A stretch of DNA of 64,000 bases from Niallia sp. NCCP-28. Its GTDB lineage: Bacteria > Bacillota > Bacilli > Bacillales > Cytobacillaceae. Where the stretch lies: NCBI RefSeq assembly GCF_023168165.1, contig NZ_BQYJ01000006.1, positions 124,001 to 188,000 of the forward strand, written 5' to 3'. The notes beneath the pieces were generated by a model. It was not told the origin of the DNA. It made no database searches and was given only the letters and a program-made list of their open reading frames with translations. Of the stretch, positions 1 to 8,576 are shown in pieces. A program made the translations under genes and the position numbers. Position 1 is the stretch's first letter. Each line of letters begins with the position of its first letter.

Positions 1-164
1 GTTGTTGTCTACTAAGTAAAAATCATCCAATGTTAAATAGATTTATTTTGTCTTAGTGAGTTAATTAATGTGCTTTTTATATCTGTTCATGCATATTTGT
101 CCCTTTCAAAATGAAAGGACAATCATAAAATGTTATTAATCCAGTTAAAGGAGGTGATATTTTT

Positions 165-263
165 ATGACGGATTATCAAGGTGGTGGAGAATACGGCATG
201 AACTTTGCTCCAATTGTTGTTTTACTTATTAAGATTGTAACGAAAATTCCATCTTATTGTTAA
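165..263 (+). CDS. YjcZ-like hydrophobic micro-protein (32 aa)
   Basis: A 32-codon frame opens with ATG after a nearly perfect anti-16S site (AAAGGAGGTGAT at 147-158). The peptide has a Gly-rich N-terminus (YQGGGEYG), a hydrophobic stretch (FAPIVVLLI) and a C-terminal Tyr-Cys. This is the plan of the YjcZ family, small sporulation-associated membrane proteins of Bacillaceae. The second half (KIVTKIPSYC) is more charged than usual for the family, so it is a divergent or partly mutated member. Family assignment is inferred from composition and layout. Confidence 0.55.
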   Translation: MTDYQGGGEYGMNFAPIVVLLIKIVTKIPSYC

Positions 264-401
264 TATAATTATTGTAGGTTGATAATATTTTCCTCTAGTA
301 CTCTATTTGTACATAAGTGGTTCTTAAATCTTAGTTGACTAGTCGGAAAAGTTTGATTAAGATATTATTAGTTTAATAAAACATTAGTTGATTGGAAAAC
401 C

Positions 402-457
402 AAAGACTACAATTCTGTTCTTTTTAAAAAGGAGTCTAATTGTGGTCTTTTACTTTT
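402..457 (+). terminator. Intrinsic terminator or leader hairpin before thrC
   Basis: A 13-bp stem (402-414 with 438-450, one G-U pair) is followed by a T-rich run. It lies just upstream of the threonine synthase ribosome-binding site, so it either ends upstream transcription or acts as a leader attenuator. Confidence 0.6.
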
Positions 458-471
458 TTAGGAGGAGAAAA

Positions 472-1698
472 ATGAAAGACTACAGCTATATTTCCCATTT
501 AGAGTGCCCAAAATGTGGTGAAACATACAATGAAAAAAAAGTACATCAATTATGTAAGTGTGGTTCCCCATTATTAGTGCGCTATGATTTAGAGAAAGTG
601 AAAGCAAATGTGTCGCGGGAGGATATTGCAAAGCGTCCCAATAGCTTATGGCGCTATCATGAGTTACTACCTGTTCATGAAGAAGAGAATGTTGTAACGC
701 TTGGCGAAGGGATGACGCCGCTTGAAAAACTTTCATCTCTAGGAACAGAGTATGGATTAAAGAATTTATACATAAAAGATGAAGGAATCATTCCAACGGG
801 TTCTTTTAAAACACGAGGTGCAAGTGTTGGGGTTTCAAAGGCAAAAGAACTAGGAGTAAAACAATTAGCAATGCCTACAAATGGCAATGCTGGTGCCGCT
901 TGGGCGTTATATGCGGCAAAAGCAAATATTAAAGCTACGATTGTTATGCCTTTAGATGCCCCGCAAATTACTCGGAAAGAGGTTTATATTGCTGGTGGAG
1001 ACTTGCATTTAATCAACGGTTTGATTAGTGATGCAGGTAAGGTAGTTGGAAATTTAGTTCAAAATCATGGAGTATACGATGCTTCTACGCTGAAAGAACC
1101 CTATCGCATTGAGGGTAAAAAGACAATGGGATACGAGATTGTGGAACAATTTGGATGGGAAGTCCCAGACGTTATTTTGTATCCAACTGGTGGAGGAGTA
1201 GGCATTATTGGTATTTATAAAGCAATTCTTGAATTACAACAATTAGGGTGGATCAAGGATGGGAAACTTCCTCGTTTAGTAGCCGTTCAAGCAGAAGGGT
1301 GTGCACCAATTGTAGAAGCTTGGAAAAAAGGGGAAACTGAATCTAAATTTTTTGAGAATTCGACTACCTGTGCATTTGGTATCAATGTTCCTAAAGCTTT
1401 AGGTGATTTTTTAGTTCTGGAAGGGCTTTATGCAACAGAAGGCTGTGCAATTGCCATTTCAGAAGAGGAACTATTGAAGGCGCAAAAACAAGTAGCTTCA
1501 TTAGAAGGAAACTTTGTCTGTCCAGAAGGAGCAGCAACCTTTGCAGCAGCTAGAATTCTGCGTGAACAAGGGTGGATTCAAGCAGATGATCATGTTGTGT
1601 GTCTCAATACAGGCTTGGGCTTAAAGTACCCGGAAACGGTTGAAATGGAGGGGATACAAACTCTTCAACCTGGACAAGAAATTTTGGTAAATAATTAA
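472..1698 (+). CDS. thrC: Threonine synthase (PLP-dependent, 408 aa)
   Basis: Converts O-phospho-L-homoserine to L-threonine in the cytoplasm, the last step of threonine synthesis. The N-terminus carries a zinc-ribbon-like CPKCG...CKCG motif, as in the long ThrC class. The PLP lysine sits in the motif GSFKTRGAS, followed by the phosphate-binding NGNAGAAW loop and a second Gly-rich loop, PTGGGVG. The start at 472 is set by GGAGGAG six bases upstream; an in-frame GTG/ATG extension to 388 would run through the terminator hairpin and is not believed. The truncated amino-acid permease follows directly. Whether this is the housekeeping copy or an accessory paralogue cannot be told here. Confidence 0.88.
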   Translation: MKDYSYISHLECPKCGETYNEKKVHQLCKCGSPLLVRYDLEKVKANVSREDIAKRPNSLWRYHELLPVHEEENVVTLGEGMTPLEKLSSLGTEYGLKNLYIKDEGIIPTGSFKTRGASVGVSKAKELGVKQLAMPTNGNAGAAWALYAAKANIKATIVMPLDAPQITRKEVYIAGGDLHLINGLISDAGKVVGNLVQNHGVYDASTLKEPYRIEGKKTMGYEIVEQFGWEVPDVILYPTGGGVGIIGIYKAILELQQLGWIKDGKLPRLVAVQAEGCAPIVEAWKKGETESKFFENSTTCAFGINVPKALGDFLVLEGLYATEGCAIAISEEELLKAQKQVASLEGNFVCPEGAATFAAARILREQGWIQADDHVVCLNTGLGLKYPETVEMEGIQTLQPGQEILVNN

Positions 1699-1717
1699 TT
1701 GTTAGTTGGTGGGAAAT

Positions 1718-2170
1718 TTGATATTTGATTGGAAATATATGATGGATGTATTCCCTTACTACAAAACGGCACTCTGGATAACGGTAAAGCTTGCAAGTAT
1801 GGGTGTCTTATTGGCAATTATAGTCGGTATTATTTGTAGTATTATTCAGTATTTCAAGGTGAGCGTATTAACTAACATTGTGCATATATATTTAGAAATT
1901 GCACGTAATACACCACTGTTAATTCAATTATTCTTTTTATACTATGGATTGCCCAAGGTAGGGATTAAATTAAGTGGAGAGCTGTGTGGAATTATAGGGC
2001 TTACCTTTCTCGGTGGGAGTTATATGGCCGAAGTATTCCGATCAGGGATGGAGGCTGTGGCCAAATCTCAAATAGAAGCAGGGAAAGCGATTGTTCTCAG
2101 CAACATGCAATTAATGCGCTATGTGATTATTCCATTCGTTATAAGTAGGGAAAAAGGATCTTTCGGTTGA
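1718..2170 (+). pseudogene. Amino-acid ABC transporter permease, 3'-truncated
   Basis: Polar amino-acid uptake permease of the HisM/GlnP type. The N-terminal FDWKYMM segment, the first helices and the EAGKAI...QLMRYVIIP motif, which opens the loop contacting the ATPase, are all present. The sequence then stops matching the family (FVISREKGSFG, stop), although normal members run another 60-70 residues. The frame ends inside a terminator hairpin, so the 3' part was lost by deletion and the gene is joined to unrelated DNA. The start is probably TTG 1718 after GGTGGG; TTG 1706 is also possible. No cognate binding protein or ATPase gene is in the window, so transport function is unlikely. Confidence 0.8.
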
Positions 2171-2184
2171 AGATCCTTTTTACT
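2152..2184 (+). terminator. Strong intrinsic terminator
   Basis: Perfect 11-bp stem (2152-2162 with 2170-2180), 7-nt loop and a T-run. The stop codon of the truncated permease lies at the loop/stem boundary. Confidence 0.85.
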
Positions 2185-2226
2185 GTTTATGGAATTAAAG
2201 ACTCTGTTTGTTGAACAAGAATAAAC

Positions 2227-3216
2227 TCAGTAACTTGTTAAAAATACTTTCCCTTTTGTTTTATTAAATTCGACAGCATCAATTGCCTTTTGGACATCCG
2301 ACAAGTCATACGTAGAATCGACCATCATCAAATGAAATTTTTTACTAGCTATTAACCGTATTAAATGATTAAAAGTTGCTTGCCATTTTTTTGCTGAGAC
2401 ATTTTTATTCCAATTTCGTAAATGAAACATATTGGCATTCACTTTTGCTTGATTTACAATATCTGCCCAATTTACTTGTACTCCTGATAAAAGACCGATT
2501 GTTAAAAAATTTCCATTAGAGCGGACACTAAAAGCTAATTCATTACCATCCGAACCCCCAACAGAATCAATGGCAGCATCTGCACCTATTCCACTTGTTA
2601 ATTCCATAACGGTTTCATTTAGACGGCTTATAGAGGTATCTATTACATGAGAAGCACCGAGATGAAGCAATTCCTCTGTATACTTATTATTTCTAGTCAC
2701 TGCAATCAATTGAAAACCTAAAATCTTTGATAATTGAGCAAAAATATGCCCAATAGAAGAACCACATGCATTAACCAATAAAACATCATTTGGTCTTATT
2801 TTTAAAACTTCCGTACAAACCACCCATGCTGTAAGGGGATTGATATACATTTGTGATGCAGTAAAATTATCAATAGAATCAGGTATAGGAACGGCAAATT
2901 TTGCTGTTGTCTTAACAAACTCTTGCCATGTACCTTCCCCACGCAAAGGTAAAACCCGTTTTCCAATAAGGTTTTTTGAAACTAAAGGACCTACATCCTC
3001 TACAATCCCAACTCCTTCATAACCAGGAATATTAGGTAAAGAAATTCGATGTGAATATGCCCCTCTAATTGGAATTAAATCAGAAGGATTGATAGGTCGT
3101 GCCAGCATTCGAACCAGAATTTCATTATCTTTTGGCGGTTCAATGGTTTTATATTCAATTTTTAACACATCTTTAGGACTGCCGAATTCGTAGAAATTAA
3201 TATATTTTGCATCCAA
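2227..3216 (-). CDS. MDR-family quinone oxidoreductase / enoyl reductase-like protein
   Basis: A 329-residue medium-chain dehydrogenase/reductase: an N-terminal GroES-like fold (PGYEGVGIVEDVG) followed by a Rossmann domain with the nucleotide motif VNACGSSIGHIFAQLSKILG. The catalytic-zinc cysteine/histidine set of true alcohol dehydrogenases is absent, which places it with the zinc-independent quinone oxidoreductase/MECR-like branch that uses NADPH to reduce activated double bonds. It is a single gene transcribed leftward, ending close to the convergent terminator at 2152-2184. The physiological substrate cannot be read from sequence. Confidence 0.75.
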   Translation of the reverse strand: MDAKYINFYEFGSPKDVLKIEYKTIEPPKDNEILVRMLARPINPSDLIPIRGAYSHRISLPNIPGYEGVGIVEDVGPLVSKNLIGKRVLPLRGEGTWQEFVKTTAKFAVPIPDSIDNFTASQMYINPLTAWVVCTEVLKIRPNDVLLVNACGSSIGHIFAQLSKILGFQLIAVTRNNKYTEELLHLGASHVIDTSISRLNETVMELTSGIGADAAIDSVGGSDGNELAFSVRSNGNFLTIGLLSGVQVNWADIVNQAKVNANMFHLRNWNKNVSAKKWQATFNHLIRLIASKKFHLMMVDSTYDLSDVQKAIDAVEFNKTKGKVFLTSY

Positions 3217-3732
3217 AACACTAAAGGCTCCTTAATAAAAATTAGAATTATTTAATTATAGCATTTTTGACTAAACTCCCTTAGTGGAACAATACTTTAA
3301 AGTATCTAAATAAGTCTTTTACACATAATTAGTTAATATAATACCTCCTAATAAGTAGCAAGGAAAAATAAAAAGGTGGAATTTGGCCATATTAAAGCAA
3401 ATTTTGCTTTTTGGTGTTTAGGAAATAATTAAAAAATAGACATATAATTGAGAAAGCCATATTTCAACAGATGATCGATTACAACCTATATGTAATATTT
3501 ATATTTAGAAAAACCTTTTGCTTCTATAACTTCATCACGCAAGTATTTTAAATGGTCTTTCGTAATTCGTTGTTATTCTCTAAAATATCTGTAGTATTTC
3601 AGAGAAGCATAAATTTAATTAACCGGCATTTAATAAATCTATTCTAAGAAGAGGATTTACATATATGCATATAGAAGATAGTAATTATTCAATATTAGAA
3701 TCATATTCCGGGAAATTTAAGGGGGAGTAACA
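3217..3732. other. Intergenic region, probable gene remnants
   Basis: About 515 bases with no intact gene. The reverse strand at roughly 3500-3600 reads, around a stop codon, as a short open stretch containing ITKDHLKYLRDEV, which may be the tail of a decayed gene; its family was not recognised. A purine-rich ribosome-binding site (AAGGGGGAG, near 3719) serves the next gene. Confidence 0.3.
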
Positions 3733-3939
3733 GTGGAGGAAAGAGAAGAACTACTCTATATTATAAAAACGGATGATGGTAAGTATTGGAGAAGGAATTT
3801 TCCTTATTGGGTAGAGCGTGTTAACTATGTATCTCCACTCAAGAAAGAAGAAGCACAAGGAAAATTAATTGAATTAGAATCGCAAGTAAAATCTAAATTA
3901 GCAATGATTCTTTTGAGCGATGAATTGAGTAAAGGATAA
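3733..3939 (+). CDS. Small hypothetical protein (68 aa)
   Basis: A charged 68-residue cytoplasmic protein starting with GTG after a GGGGGAG site. It contains an aromatic core (KYWRRNFPYWVERVNY) and an amphipathic C-terminal helix. No family was recognised. A perfect terminator directly downstream makes it a monocistronic unit, which supports it being real. Confidence 0.55.
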   Translation: MEEREELLYIIKTDDGKYWRRNFPYWVERVNYVSPLKKEEAQGKLIELESQVKSKLAMILLSDELSKG

Positions 3940-3959
3940 ATTACGATTAATATATGGAA

Positions 3960-3996
3960 ATAAAAGCTTACCTATTATAAAGTAAGCTTTTATTTT
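3960..3996 (+). terminator. Intrinsic terminator
   Basis: Perfect 12-bp inverted repeat (3960-3971 with 3982-3993) with a 10-nt loop, flanked by A and T runs. It probably serves the 3733 gene and the convergent XRE gene. Confidence 0.85.
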
Positions 3997-4065
3997 GGAG
4001 TTCAGCAAGAAGGTAATATCTATCTATTAACATAAGAAAACCCATTTGAAAATTTTACGCATTCA

Positions 4066-4293
4066 TTATATATCAAAAAAATCATTACTTTTGACATTAG
4101 GATCTACCTTTTTTAATGCTGAAACAATTTTCTTTATAGTTCTGGTATTGGGCTCTCTTTCGGAGTCACCAGCAGCAAGAGCATTAATCGTATTTCTATT
4201 AACTCCAGATGCTTTGGCCAACCAACTTTGGGACATACCACGTTTATCAAGCCATTTCCCCAACTTACTTCTCTTTTTACCTAATCCAAACAT
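4066..4293 (-). CDS. XRE-family HTH repressor (75 aa)
   Basis: A compact helix-turn-helix protein covering most of its 75 residues: SQSWLAKASGVNRNTINALAAG is a textbook Cro/C1-type HTH (helices 2 and 3). It is transcribed divergently from the overlapping gene pair at 4480/4736. This is the arrangement of immunity-type or copy-control repressors in phages, ICEs and plasmids, so it probably controls the 4294-4479 divergent region. It has a GGAGGACTGA ribosome-binding region on the reverse strand. Its operator is not identified. Confidence 0.75.
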   Translation of the reverse strand: MFGLGKKRSKLGKWLDKRGMSQSWLAKASGVNRNTINALAAGDSEREPNTRTIKKIVSALKKVDPNVKSNDFFDI

Positions 4294-4438
4294 TTTATAT
4301 CAGTCCTCCTGAGTGCCTAATTTTGAACAGTCAAATTATCTATTGGTCAAGTAATGTCCAAATAGCCTAAAAAAAATACCTAATTAGATGCAAAAATTAG
4401 TCAACTTGGACAAGCAGAGACGCATAGAATTTTTTAAA

Positions 4439-4735
4439 GACGTCCATACAGGCGTCAAAAAAGGGAGGGACGTCAGTTAATGTACAGACCAACAATAAGA
4501 TGCTCAGACGCTTATAAAGACTATATAAACAACTTATTTCAAAGGACAGAATTAGACCGTAATCAAATTATCAGAGCTGCTCTTTTTACCGCAGCACATT
4601 CTGAACTATTTCAAAAACTTATGGACGCACATAAAAAGAGGGACGTCACTCTTCCTCCTTTGCCATGGAGTGTGAATGATAACCATTTATGGATGGAGCA
4701 GGACCCAGAAATAAAAAGAGAAGAGAGGGACGTCA
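4439..4735 (+). repeat. Repeated GACGTC / GGGACGTCA words
   Basis: The palindrome GACGTC occurs at 4439, 4469, 4642 and 4729. Three copies are inside the 9-mer GGGACGTCA (4467-4475, 4640-4648, 4727-4735), two of them immediately before start codons. The word ATAAAAAGAG also precedes two of the copies. It could be a repeated translational or transcriptional operator. Confidence 0.5.
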
Positions 4736-4899
4736 ATGCTAACCAAACAGGAGGAATTGAAGTTAAGATTAATCATGGAATTATTGAAAGAAACAGAAGA
4801 GGCTCAGCCGAAAGAGAGGAACAGGGACAAACAAGGGAGATTCGCAAAAGGGGAGGAGGAATATTCATACAGATCGGAACGAGAAATAAAAGTTGTTAA
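4480..4899 (+). CDS. Hypothetical protein with RHH-like N-terminus (139 aa)
   Basis: The N-terminal 45 residues (RCSDAYKDYINNLF...LDRNQIIRAALFTAA) look like a short regulator or accessory protein with a ribbon-helix-helix flavour; the family was not recognised. It starts at ATG 4480 after GGGAGGGA, with the palindrome GACGTC lying between this site and the start. Its last 55 codons overlap the next gene in another frame and are Arg/Gly-rich, so the C-terminal part may carry little selected sequence. It is divergent from the XRE gene and likely under its control. Confidence 0.55.
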   Translation: MYRPTIRCSDAYKDYINNLFQRTELDRNQIIRAALFTAAHSELFQKLMDAHKKRDVTLPPLPWSVNDNHLWMEQDPEIKREERDVNANQTGGIEVKINHGIIERNRRGSAEREEQGQTREIRKRGGGIFIQIGTRNKSC

Positions 4900-5014
4900 A
4901 AGAAGAGGCACATATGGTACCTATGATGTCAAAGATTATGAGCCTTATTCCACTGTAGATTTATTAATTTGTACGGCTGTAGCTTTTACTGCAGTTGCTA
5001 TATTAATGATATAA
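4736..5014 (+). CDS. Small protein with C-terminal membrane helix (92 aa)
   Basis: Begins at ATG 4736, seven bases after GAGAGGGA, inside the preceding gene. The N-terminal 30 residues form a charged helix, followed by a phage-like RDKQGRFAKGEE motif, a basic stretch and one C-terminal membrane helix (VDLLICTAVAFTAVAILMI). The overlap of 164 bases with the upstream gene is large for real bacterial genes, but both frames have their own ribosome-binding site. Function unknown. Confidence 0.5.
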   Translation: MLTKQEELKLRLIMELLKETEEAQPKERNRDKQGRFAKGEEEYSYRSEREIKVVKRRGTYGTYDVKDYEPYSTVDLLICTAVAFTAVAILMI

Positions 5015-5470
5015 TGCATCTTTTTTTGTATTTTGCACCATGTCCTTTGTACCTCTAATCTGAATATAGTGTGGAGCGTAGAGAATATCCTCAATCGATA
5101 CACTATTTTTACCGCCTTGGAACTGAACATCAAAACAAACAGAATCTCTTTTTTAGTCGTACTTGACTGTTTAACGATTTTTTTAGTTTAAATTGAGGTT
5201 GAAAATTATCAATGGATGATGGAATATCTGCTGTTAGTTTGTATTCAAATATTATAATTGAAAAGGCAAAATTTCTCTTTGACTAATTGATTTTGCTATT
5301 CTAATCATCTAAAGTTCCTTGTATATATGCTTTTTTATTTCCTTGAAAATTCCGTGTATCAAGAATTGGATCTATGTTTTGGTGTTTCTAGACTCATTTT
5401 CATATTGTTGAAATAGAAACAAAAAATGAATATAATATTGCTAGTGCATCAATGGGTGGGAGGACAGGCC
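5015..5470. other. Intergenic region with inverted repeat upstream of marR
   Basis: No gene is visible. The only structure seen is a widely spaced inverted repeat, GTTTCTA (5384-5390) and TAGAAAC (5414-5420), close to the marR start. Its half-site resembles the GTTTCCTAG half-site in the efflux-gene operator at 6026-6057, so it may be an autoregulatory site. Confidence 0.4.
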
Positions 5471-5938
5471 ATGAACAAAGAAGAACAGCTCATAATAGGT
5501 TTCAGGAGCTTATATAACAAGTATGCTTGGCTTAATAACTTTAAGATGGAAAAAGGCCTTAAGGGTTATAAGCCTTCTGAAGTCCATTGCATCGAATTTA
5601 TTGGAAAAAATGTAGATCCTAATGTGACAAAACTTGCGGAGTCTCTTTATATGACTAGAGGTGCTATAAGTAAACTAACTAAGAAGCTCATAGAAAAGGG
5701 CCTTATTGAAAGCTACCAAAAGCCAGATAACAAGAAAGAAATCTATTTCAAACTTACTGAGCAAGGGAAAGTAATCAACAAAGTCCATGAGGAACTGCAC
5801 CAAGAATTTCGAGAACGTGATAAAGTCGTATTTGATCAGATACCCCAAGAACAATTTGACAGTATGCTTAGTTTCGTAGAAAAATATAGTAGACATTTGG
5901 ATATAGAAATTAAGAAACAGGGCTTAGATATTAGGTAA
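5471..5938 (+). CDS. MarR-family transcriptional regulator (155 aa)
   Basis: Winged-helix repressor of the MarR family. The HTH lies in VTKLAESLYMTRGAISKLTKKLIEKGLI, and the wing in KPDNKKEIYFKLTEQGK. The start is ATG 5471, preceded by GGGAGGACAGG; upstream in-frame ATG 5426 would precede that site. A weak terminator and a promoter/operator separate it from the downstream DHA2 efflux gene. A local ligand-responsive repressor of drug efflux is the natural reading. No cysteine-based redox sensor is evident. Confidence 0.85.
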   Translation: MNKEEQLIIGFRSLYNKYAWLNNFKMEKGLKGYKPSEVHCIEFIGKNVDPNVTKLAESLYMTRGAISKLTKKLIEKGLIESYQKPDNKKEIYFKLTEQGKVINKVHEELHQEFRERDKVVFDQIPQEQFDSMLSFVEKYSRHLDIEIKKQGLDIR

Positions 5939-5970
5939 GGATAAATTTGAATAATGAAAATGTAACCACA

Positions 5971-6007
5971 GGCAGCCCACTTCTATTGTGAACGGGTTGC
6001 TTTTTTA
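5971..6007 (+). terminator. Weak intrinsic terminator after marR
   Basis: GCAGCCC pairs with GGGTTGC with one wobble-type mismatch, followed by six T. It sits between marR and the efflux gene promoter. Confidence 0.6.
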
Positions 6008-6021
6008 TCGTTGATAAATTG

Positions 6022-6057
6022 TTGACTAGGAAACAAAAATATGATATTGTTTCCTAG
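6022..6057 (+). promoter_or_regulatory. Promoter with palindromic MarR-type operator
   Basis: A -35 TTGACT (6022-6027), 17-bp spacer and -10 TATTGT (6045-6050) coincide with a perfect 10-bp inverted repeat, CTAGGAAACA (6026-6035) and TGTTTCCTAG (6048-6057). The arms cover both promoter boxes, so a bound regulator would block RNA polymerase. The adjacent MarR protein is the obvious candidate. Confidence 0.75.
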
Positions 6058-6091
6058 GAAATAAAATTACAACTATACAGGAGAGAGCCTT

Positions 6092-7501
6092 ATGACTAAA
6101 GATAAAGTAAAGGAAGCAGGATTACCAAAGGAAATTCTCACTGCTGCTTGGGCTATAGCACTGGGAGCAATTGCTCCAATGCTTGATTCAACTATGGTGA
6201 ATATTGCCATCGATAAACTTACTAAGGATTTCAACACGACATTGGATACCATTCAATGGGCCATTACAGGTTACGTTTTAGCTCTGGCAATCGCAGTTCC
6301 AGTATCTGGATGGCTTATGAACAAATTTAATGGAAAGAAAATCTTTATTGGCGCAGTCATCGCCTTTGGTGTAACTTCTGTTTTTGCTGGAATTAGTTGG
6401 GACATTTCCAGCTTTATCTTCTTCCGTCTGCTTCAAGGATTTAGCGCTGGAATTATTACCCCGCTTATGTCAACACTCTTGGTTAAAACAGCAGGTCAAG
6501 AAAATTTAGGGAAAGTTATGGCAATCGTTAGCACACCTATGATCTTTGGCCCAATCTTAGGACCTGTCATTGGAGGCTTCATCGTTCAAGGTGCATCATG
6601 GCACTGGATTTTCTTCATCAACGTGTTCATCGTTTTGATTGCCGCCCCACTTATGATGAAAACTATTCCAGATTTTGAACCATTCAACAAAGAGAGTAAA
6701 CTCGATGTTTTTGGGATTATCAATTTATCCTTAATGAGTGCGGCATTAATTTACGGAATTACAAAAGCAACGGACCATGCAACGTTTAACAATGGCGAAA
6801 CGATCCTATGGGTCAGTATTGGCCTGGTTTTAGGCGTAATTTACCTCGTTTATAATCGAATCAGAAAGAATCAAACCGTGCTTCCAATGAATTTGTTTGA
6901 ACACAAGAGCTTCTTAGCATCAAGCATCGGTTTGTTCTTAGCAAATATTGCTATTATGGGTCCTATGTTGATTCTTCCATTATTCTTCCAAAACTTTCGC
7001 CATTTCACAGCAATCGAAGCGGCACTTGCATTAATCCCTCAAGGAATTGGAATGCTTATCACTCGACCAATGATCGGAAACATGATTGATAAGATTGGTG
7101 GGAAATATGTGGTGATGGTCAGCCTTGTTCTTGCACTTATCGGATCTATTCCGCTTATCTTTATCACTGATAAGACAAGTATGATTTGGATTTCTATCTT
7201 ATTGTTCATCCGAGGTACCAGTATTGGAGGCATTAATCTTCCTTTGATGAGTGACGCTTATACCGGACTTGACAGCAAACAACTTCCAGAAGCAGGAGTC
7301 GGTATTAATATCATTGAAAACCTTGGTTTCAGCTTTGGTTCAGCTGTTATCGCAACCGTTGTAGCAACTGTTGTACAAGGAGCACAACCAACGATTACGA
7401 ATGGCTTAAAAGGTTACCATGCTGGGTTCTTAGTTTCTGCACTTGTCCTTGCCATAATCTTCATTCCCAGTCTATTTCTCACATATAAAAAAGCTAGATA
7501 G
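6092..7501 (+). CDS. DHA2-family MFS drug efflux transporter (469 aa)
   Basis: A proton-driven multidrug exporter of the EmrB/QacA (DHA2) branch of the major facilitator superfamily, in the cytoplasmic membrane. It has the acidic helix-1 motif LDSTMVNIA, the WAITGYVLALA segment of helix 2 and the motif-C-like PMIFGPILGPVIGGFI of helix 5. The length fits the usual 460-510 residues and 14 helices. It follows marR behind an operator-bearing promoter, so expression is probably de-repressed by a MarR ligand. Codon use is slightly more GC-rich than its flanks, suggesting separate origin. The substrate is unknown. Confidence 0.85.
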   Translation: MTKDKVKEAGLPKEILTAAWAIALGAIAPMLDSTMVNIAIDKLTKDFNTTLDTIQWAITGYVLALAIAVPVSGWLMNKFNGKKIFIGAVIAFGVTSVFAGISWDISSFIFFRLLQGFSAGIITPLMSTLLVKTAGQENLGKVMAIVSTPMIFGPILGPVIGGFIVQGASWHWIFFINVFIVLIAAPLMMKTIPDFEPFNKESKLDVFGIINLSLMSAALIYGITKATDHATFNNGETILWVSIGLVLGVIYLVYNRIRKNQTVLPMNLFEHKSFLASSIGLFLANIAIMGPMLILPLFFQNFRHFTAIEAALALIPQGIGMLITRPMIGNMIDKIGGKYVVMVSLVLALIGSIPLIFITDKTSMIWISILLFIRGTSIGGINLPLMSDAYTGLDSKQLPEAGVGINIIENLGFSFGSAVIATVVATVVQGAQPTITNGLKGYHAGFLVSALVLAIIFIPSLFLTYKKAR

Positions 7502-7654
7502 GCATGAAAATGTTATGATATTAACCTTGCAAAATATTAAATAGCTATGAATTTATTATTAGTATGGCTAGAAAAGAAAATTATTTAGAATAGAATGACA
7601 CTATTGTTACGGCTAAATTGGATTAATGTCTATCATACATCATTTCAAAAAGAG

Positions 7655-7722
7655 ATAAATATGCGATTAGCTGCTTATATAGTTGGAAAAAAGAGTATGG
7701 TCAAAGTCAGAAAGACAGAGCG
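7655..7722 (+). mobile_element. Possible IS3-type OrfA remnant
   Basis: One frame reads YAISCLYSWKKEYGQSQKD and then a stop. It resembles the helix-turn-helix/spacer part of IS3-family OrfA proteins (LYxWKKEYG). Only about 20 residues remain, so this is a weak call. Confidence 0.35.
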
Positions 7723-8102
7723 TAAATACCAAAAATGTATTCTTTGTATAATACTTATCTTATGAAAATAAGATAGTCTTCCCAACCATTCTAAATCTTA
7801 TTTTTACAAGTAAGGGAGGCAAACTGTGTAATTGAAAGGATTTAGACTTTTAAATTCTAGCCCCTGGTTGCCATAAAAGAGAATAGCGATAATAGATTAC
7901 TGCTTTCAGAGCAAGGAAGGGGACAAATCCTAAATGGTGTGCAATCTATAAAATAAATATTTATTTATTTATTTATGTATTAAACTATCTTCTTATTGCC
8001 TTCGTTAGTCCAGTTTCGAATGTATTCATACGTTATATTTTTGATTTGTCTTTTTTTAGATAGATGTTTAAAAATGCTTGTCTTATAAATGTAGTCAATA
8101 CA

Positions 8103-8137
8103 AAAAAGCTCGTCCATGACTTGGAGAGCTTTTTGAA
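8103..8137 (+). terminator. Intrinsic terminator
   Basis: AAAAAGCTC (8103-8111) pairs perfectly with GAGCTTTTT (8126-8134) around a 14-nt loop. No intact gene precedes it, so it is the relic of a lost transcription unit. Confidence 0.7.
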
Positions 8138-8385
8138 ATAATCTCTTTATTAGTCAAAGTAACCAAACAAAAAGGACATCAATACTTTTCTTGTTCCTGG
8201 TACTAGCCCCACCTACGCTATATACCTCGACAGCCACGCGCGCCGTCCCACCTAATTATCATTATAATTGAATGCGCTTACATTTTAAAGATTAATATTT
8301 CGTCAAATTTTGCAAGGTATATGTCGAAAAAAGAGGCCTGTTGCTTTTAAAATCTCTTAGGAAAATCGTAAATAGAGGGTTTTTG

Positions 8386-8576
8386 AACTACCCACAACTT
8401 AGCTAATGCTTGAAGTGGGAGCCTTCTGTGGGGAAATGATAAATAACCTAGAGTGTATTAAAAGAAAACTACTAGTATATAAAATATTATAATTGCCAAA
8501 ACAAAAGATAAGTGTTTATTTATCATGCATTAATGGGCAGTGAATCCCCCCACTGATTGAAGTTTCACTTTATAGA
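8386..8576. repeat. IS200/IS605-like end, copy 1
   Basis: Contains a hairpin (CCCAC...GTGGG, about 8391-8421) and the word TGATTGAAGTTTCACTTTAT (8555-8574), which recurs with one change at 19061-19081. The adjoining GGGCAGTGAATCCCCCC is a near reverse complement of TGGGGGATAACTGCCC in the 18979-19081 copy. Such subterminal hairpins are typical of IS200/IS605 elements, though no transposase or TnpB gene remains. Confidence 0.4.

Noticed and set aside
388-471. N-terminal extension of threonine synthase
   Set aside because: The extra 28 codons run through the terminator hairpin, and the proper ribosome-binding site lies just before 472.
4046-4312. Plus-strand frame opposite the XRE gene
   Set aside because: It is the antisense shadow of a clear HTH protein and has no ribosome-binding site or family features.
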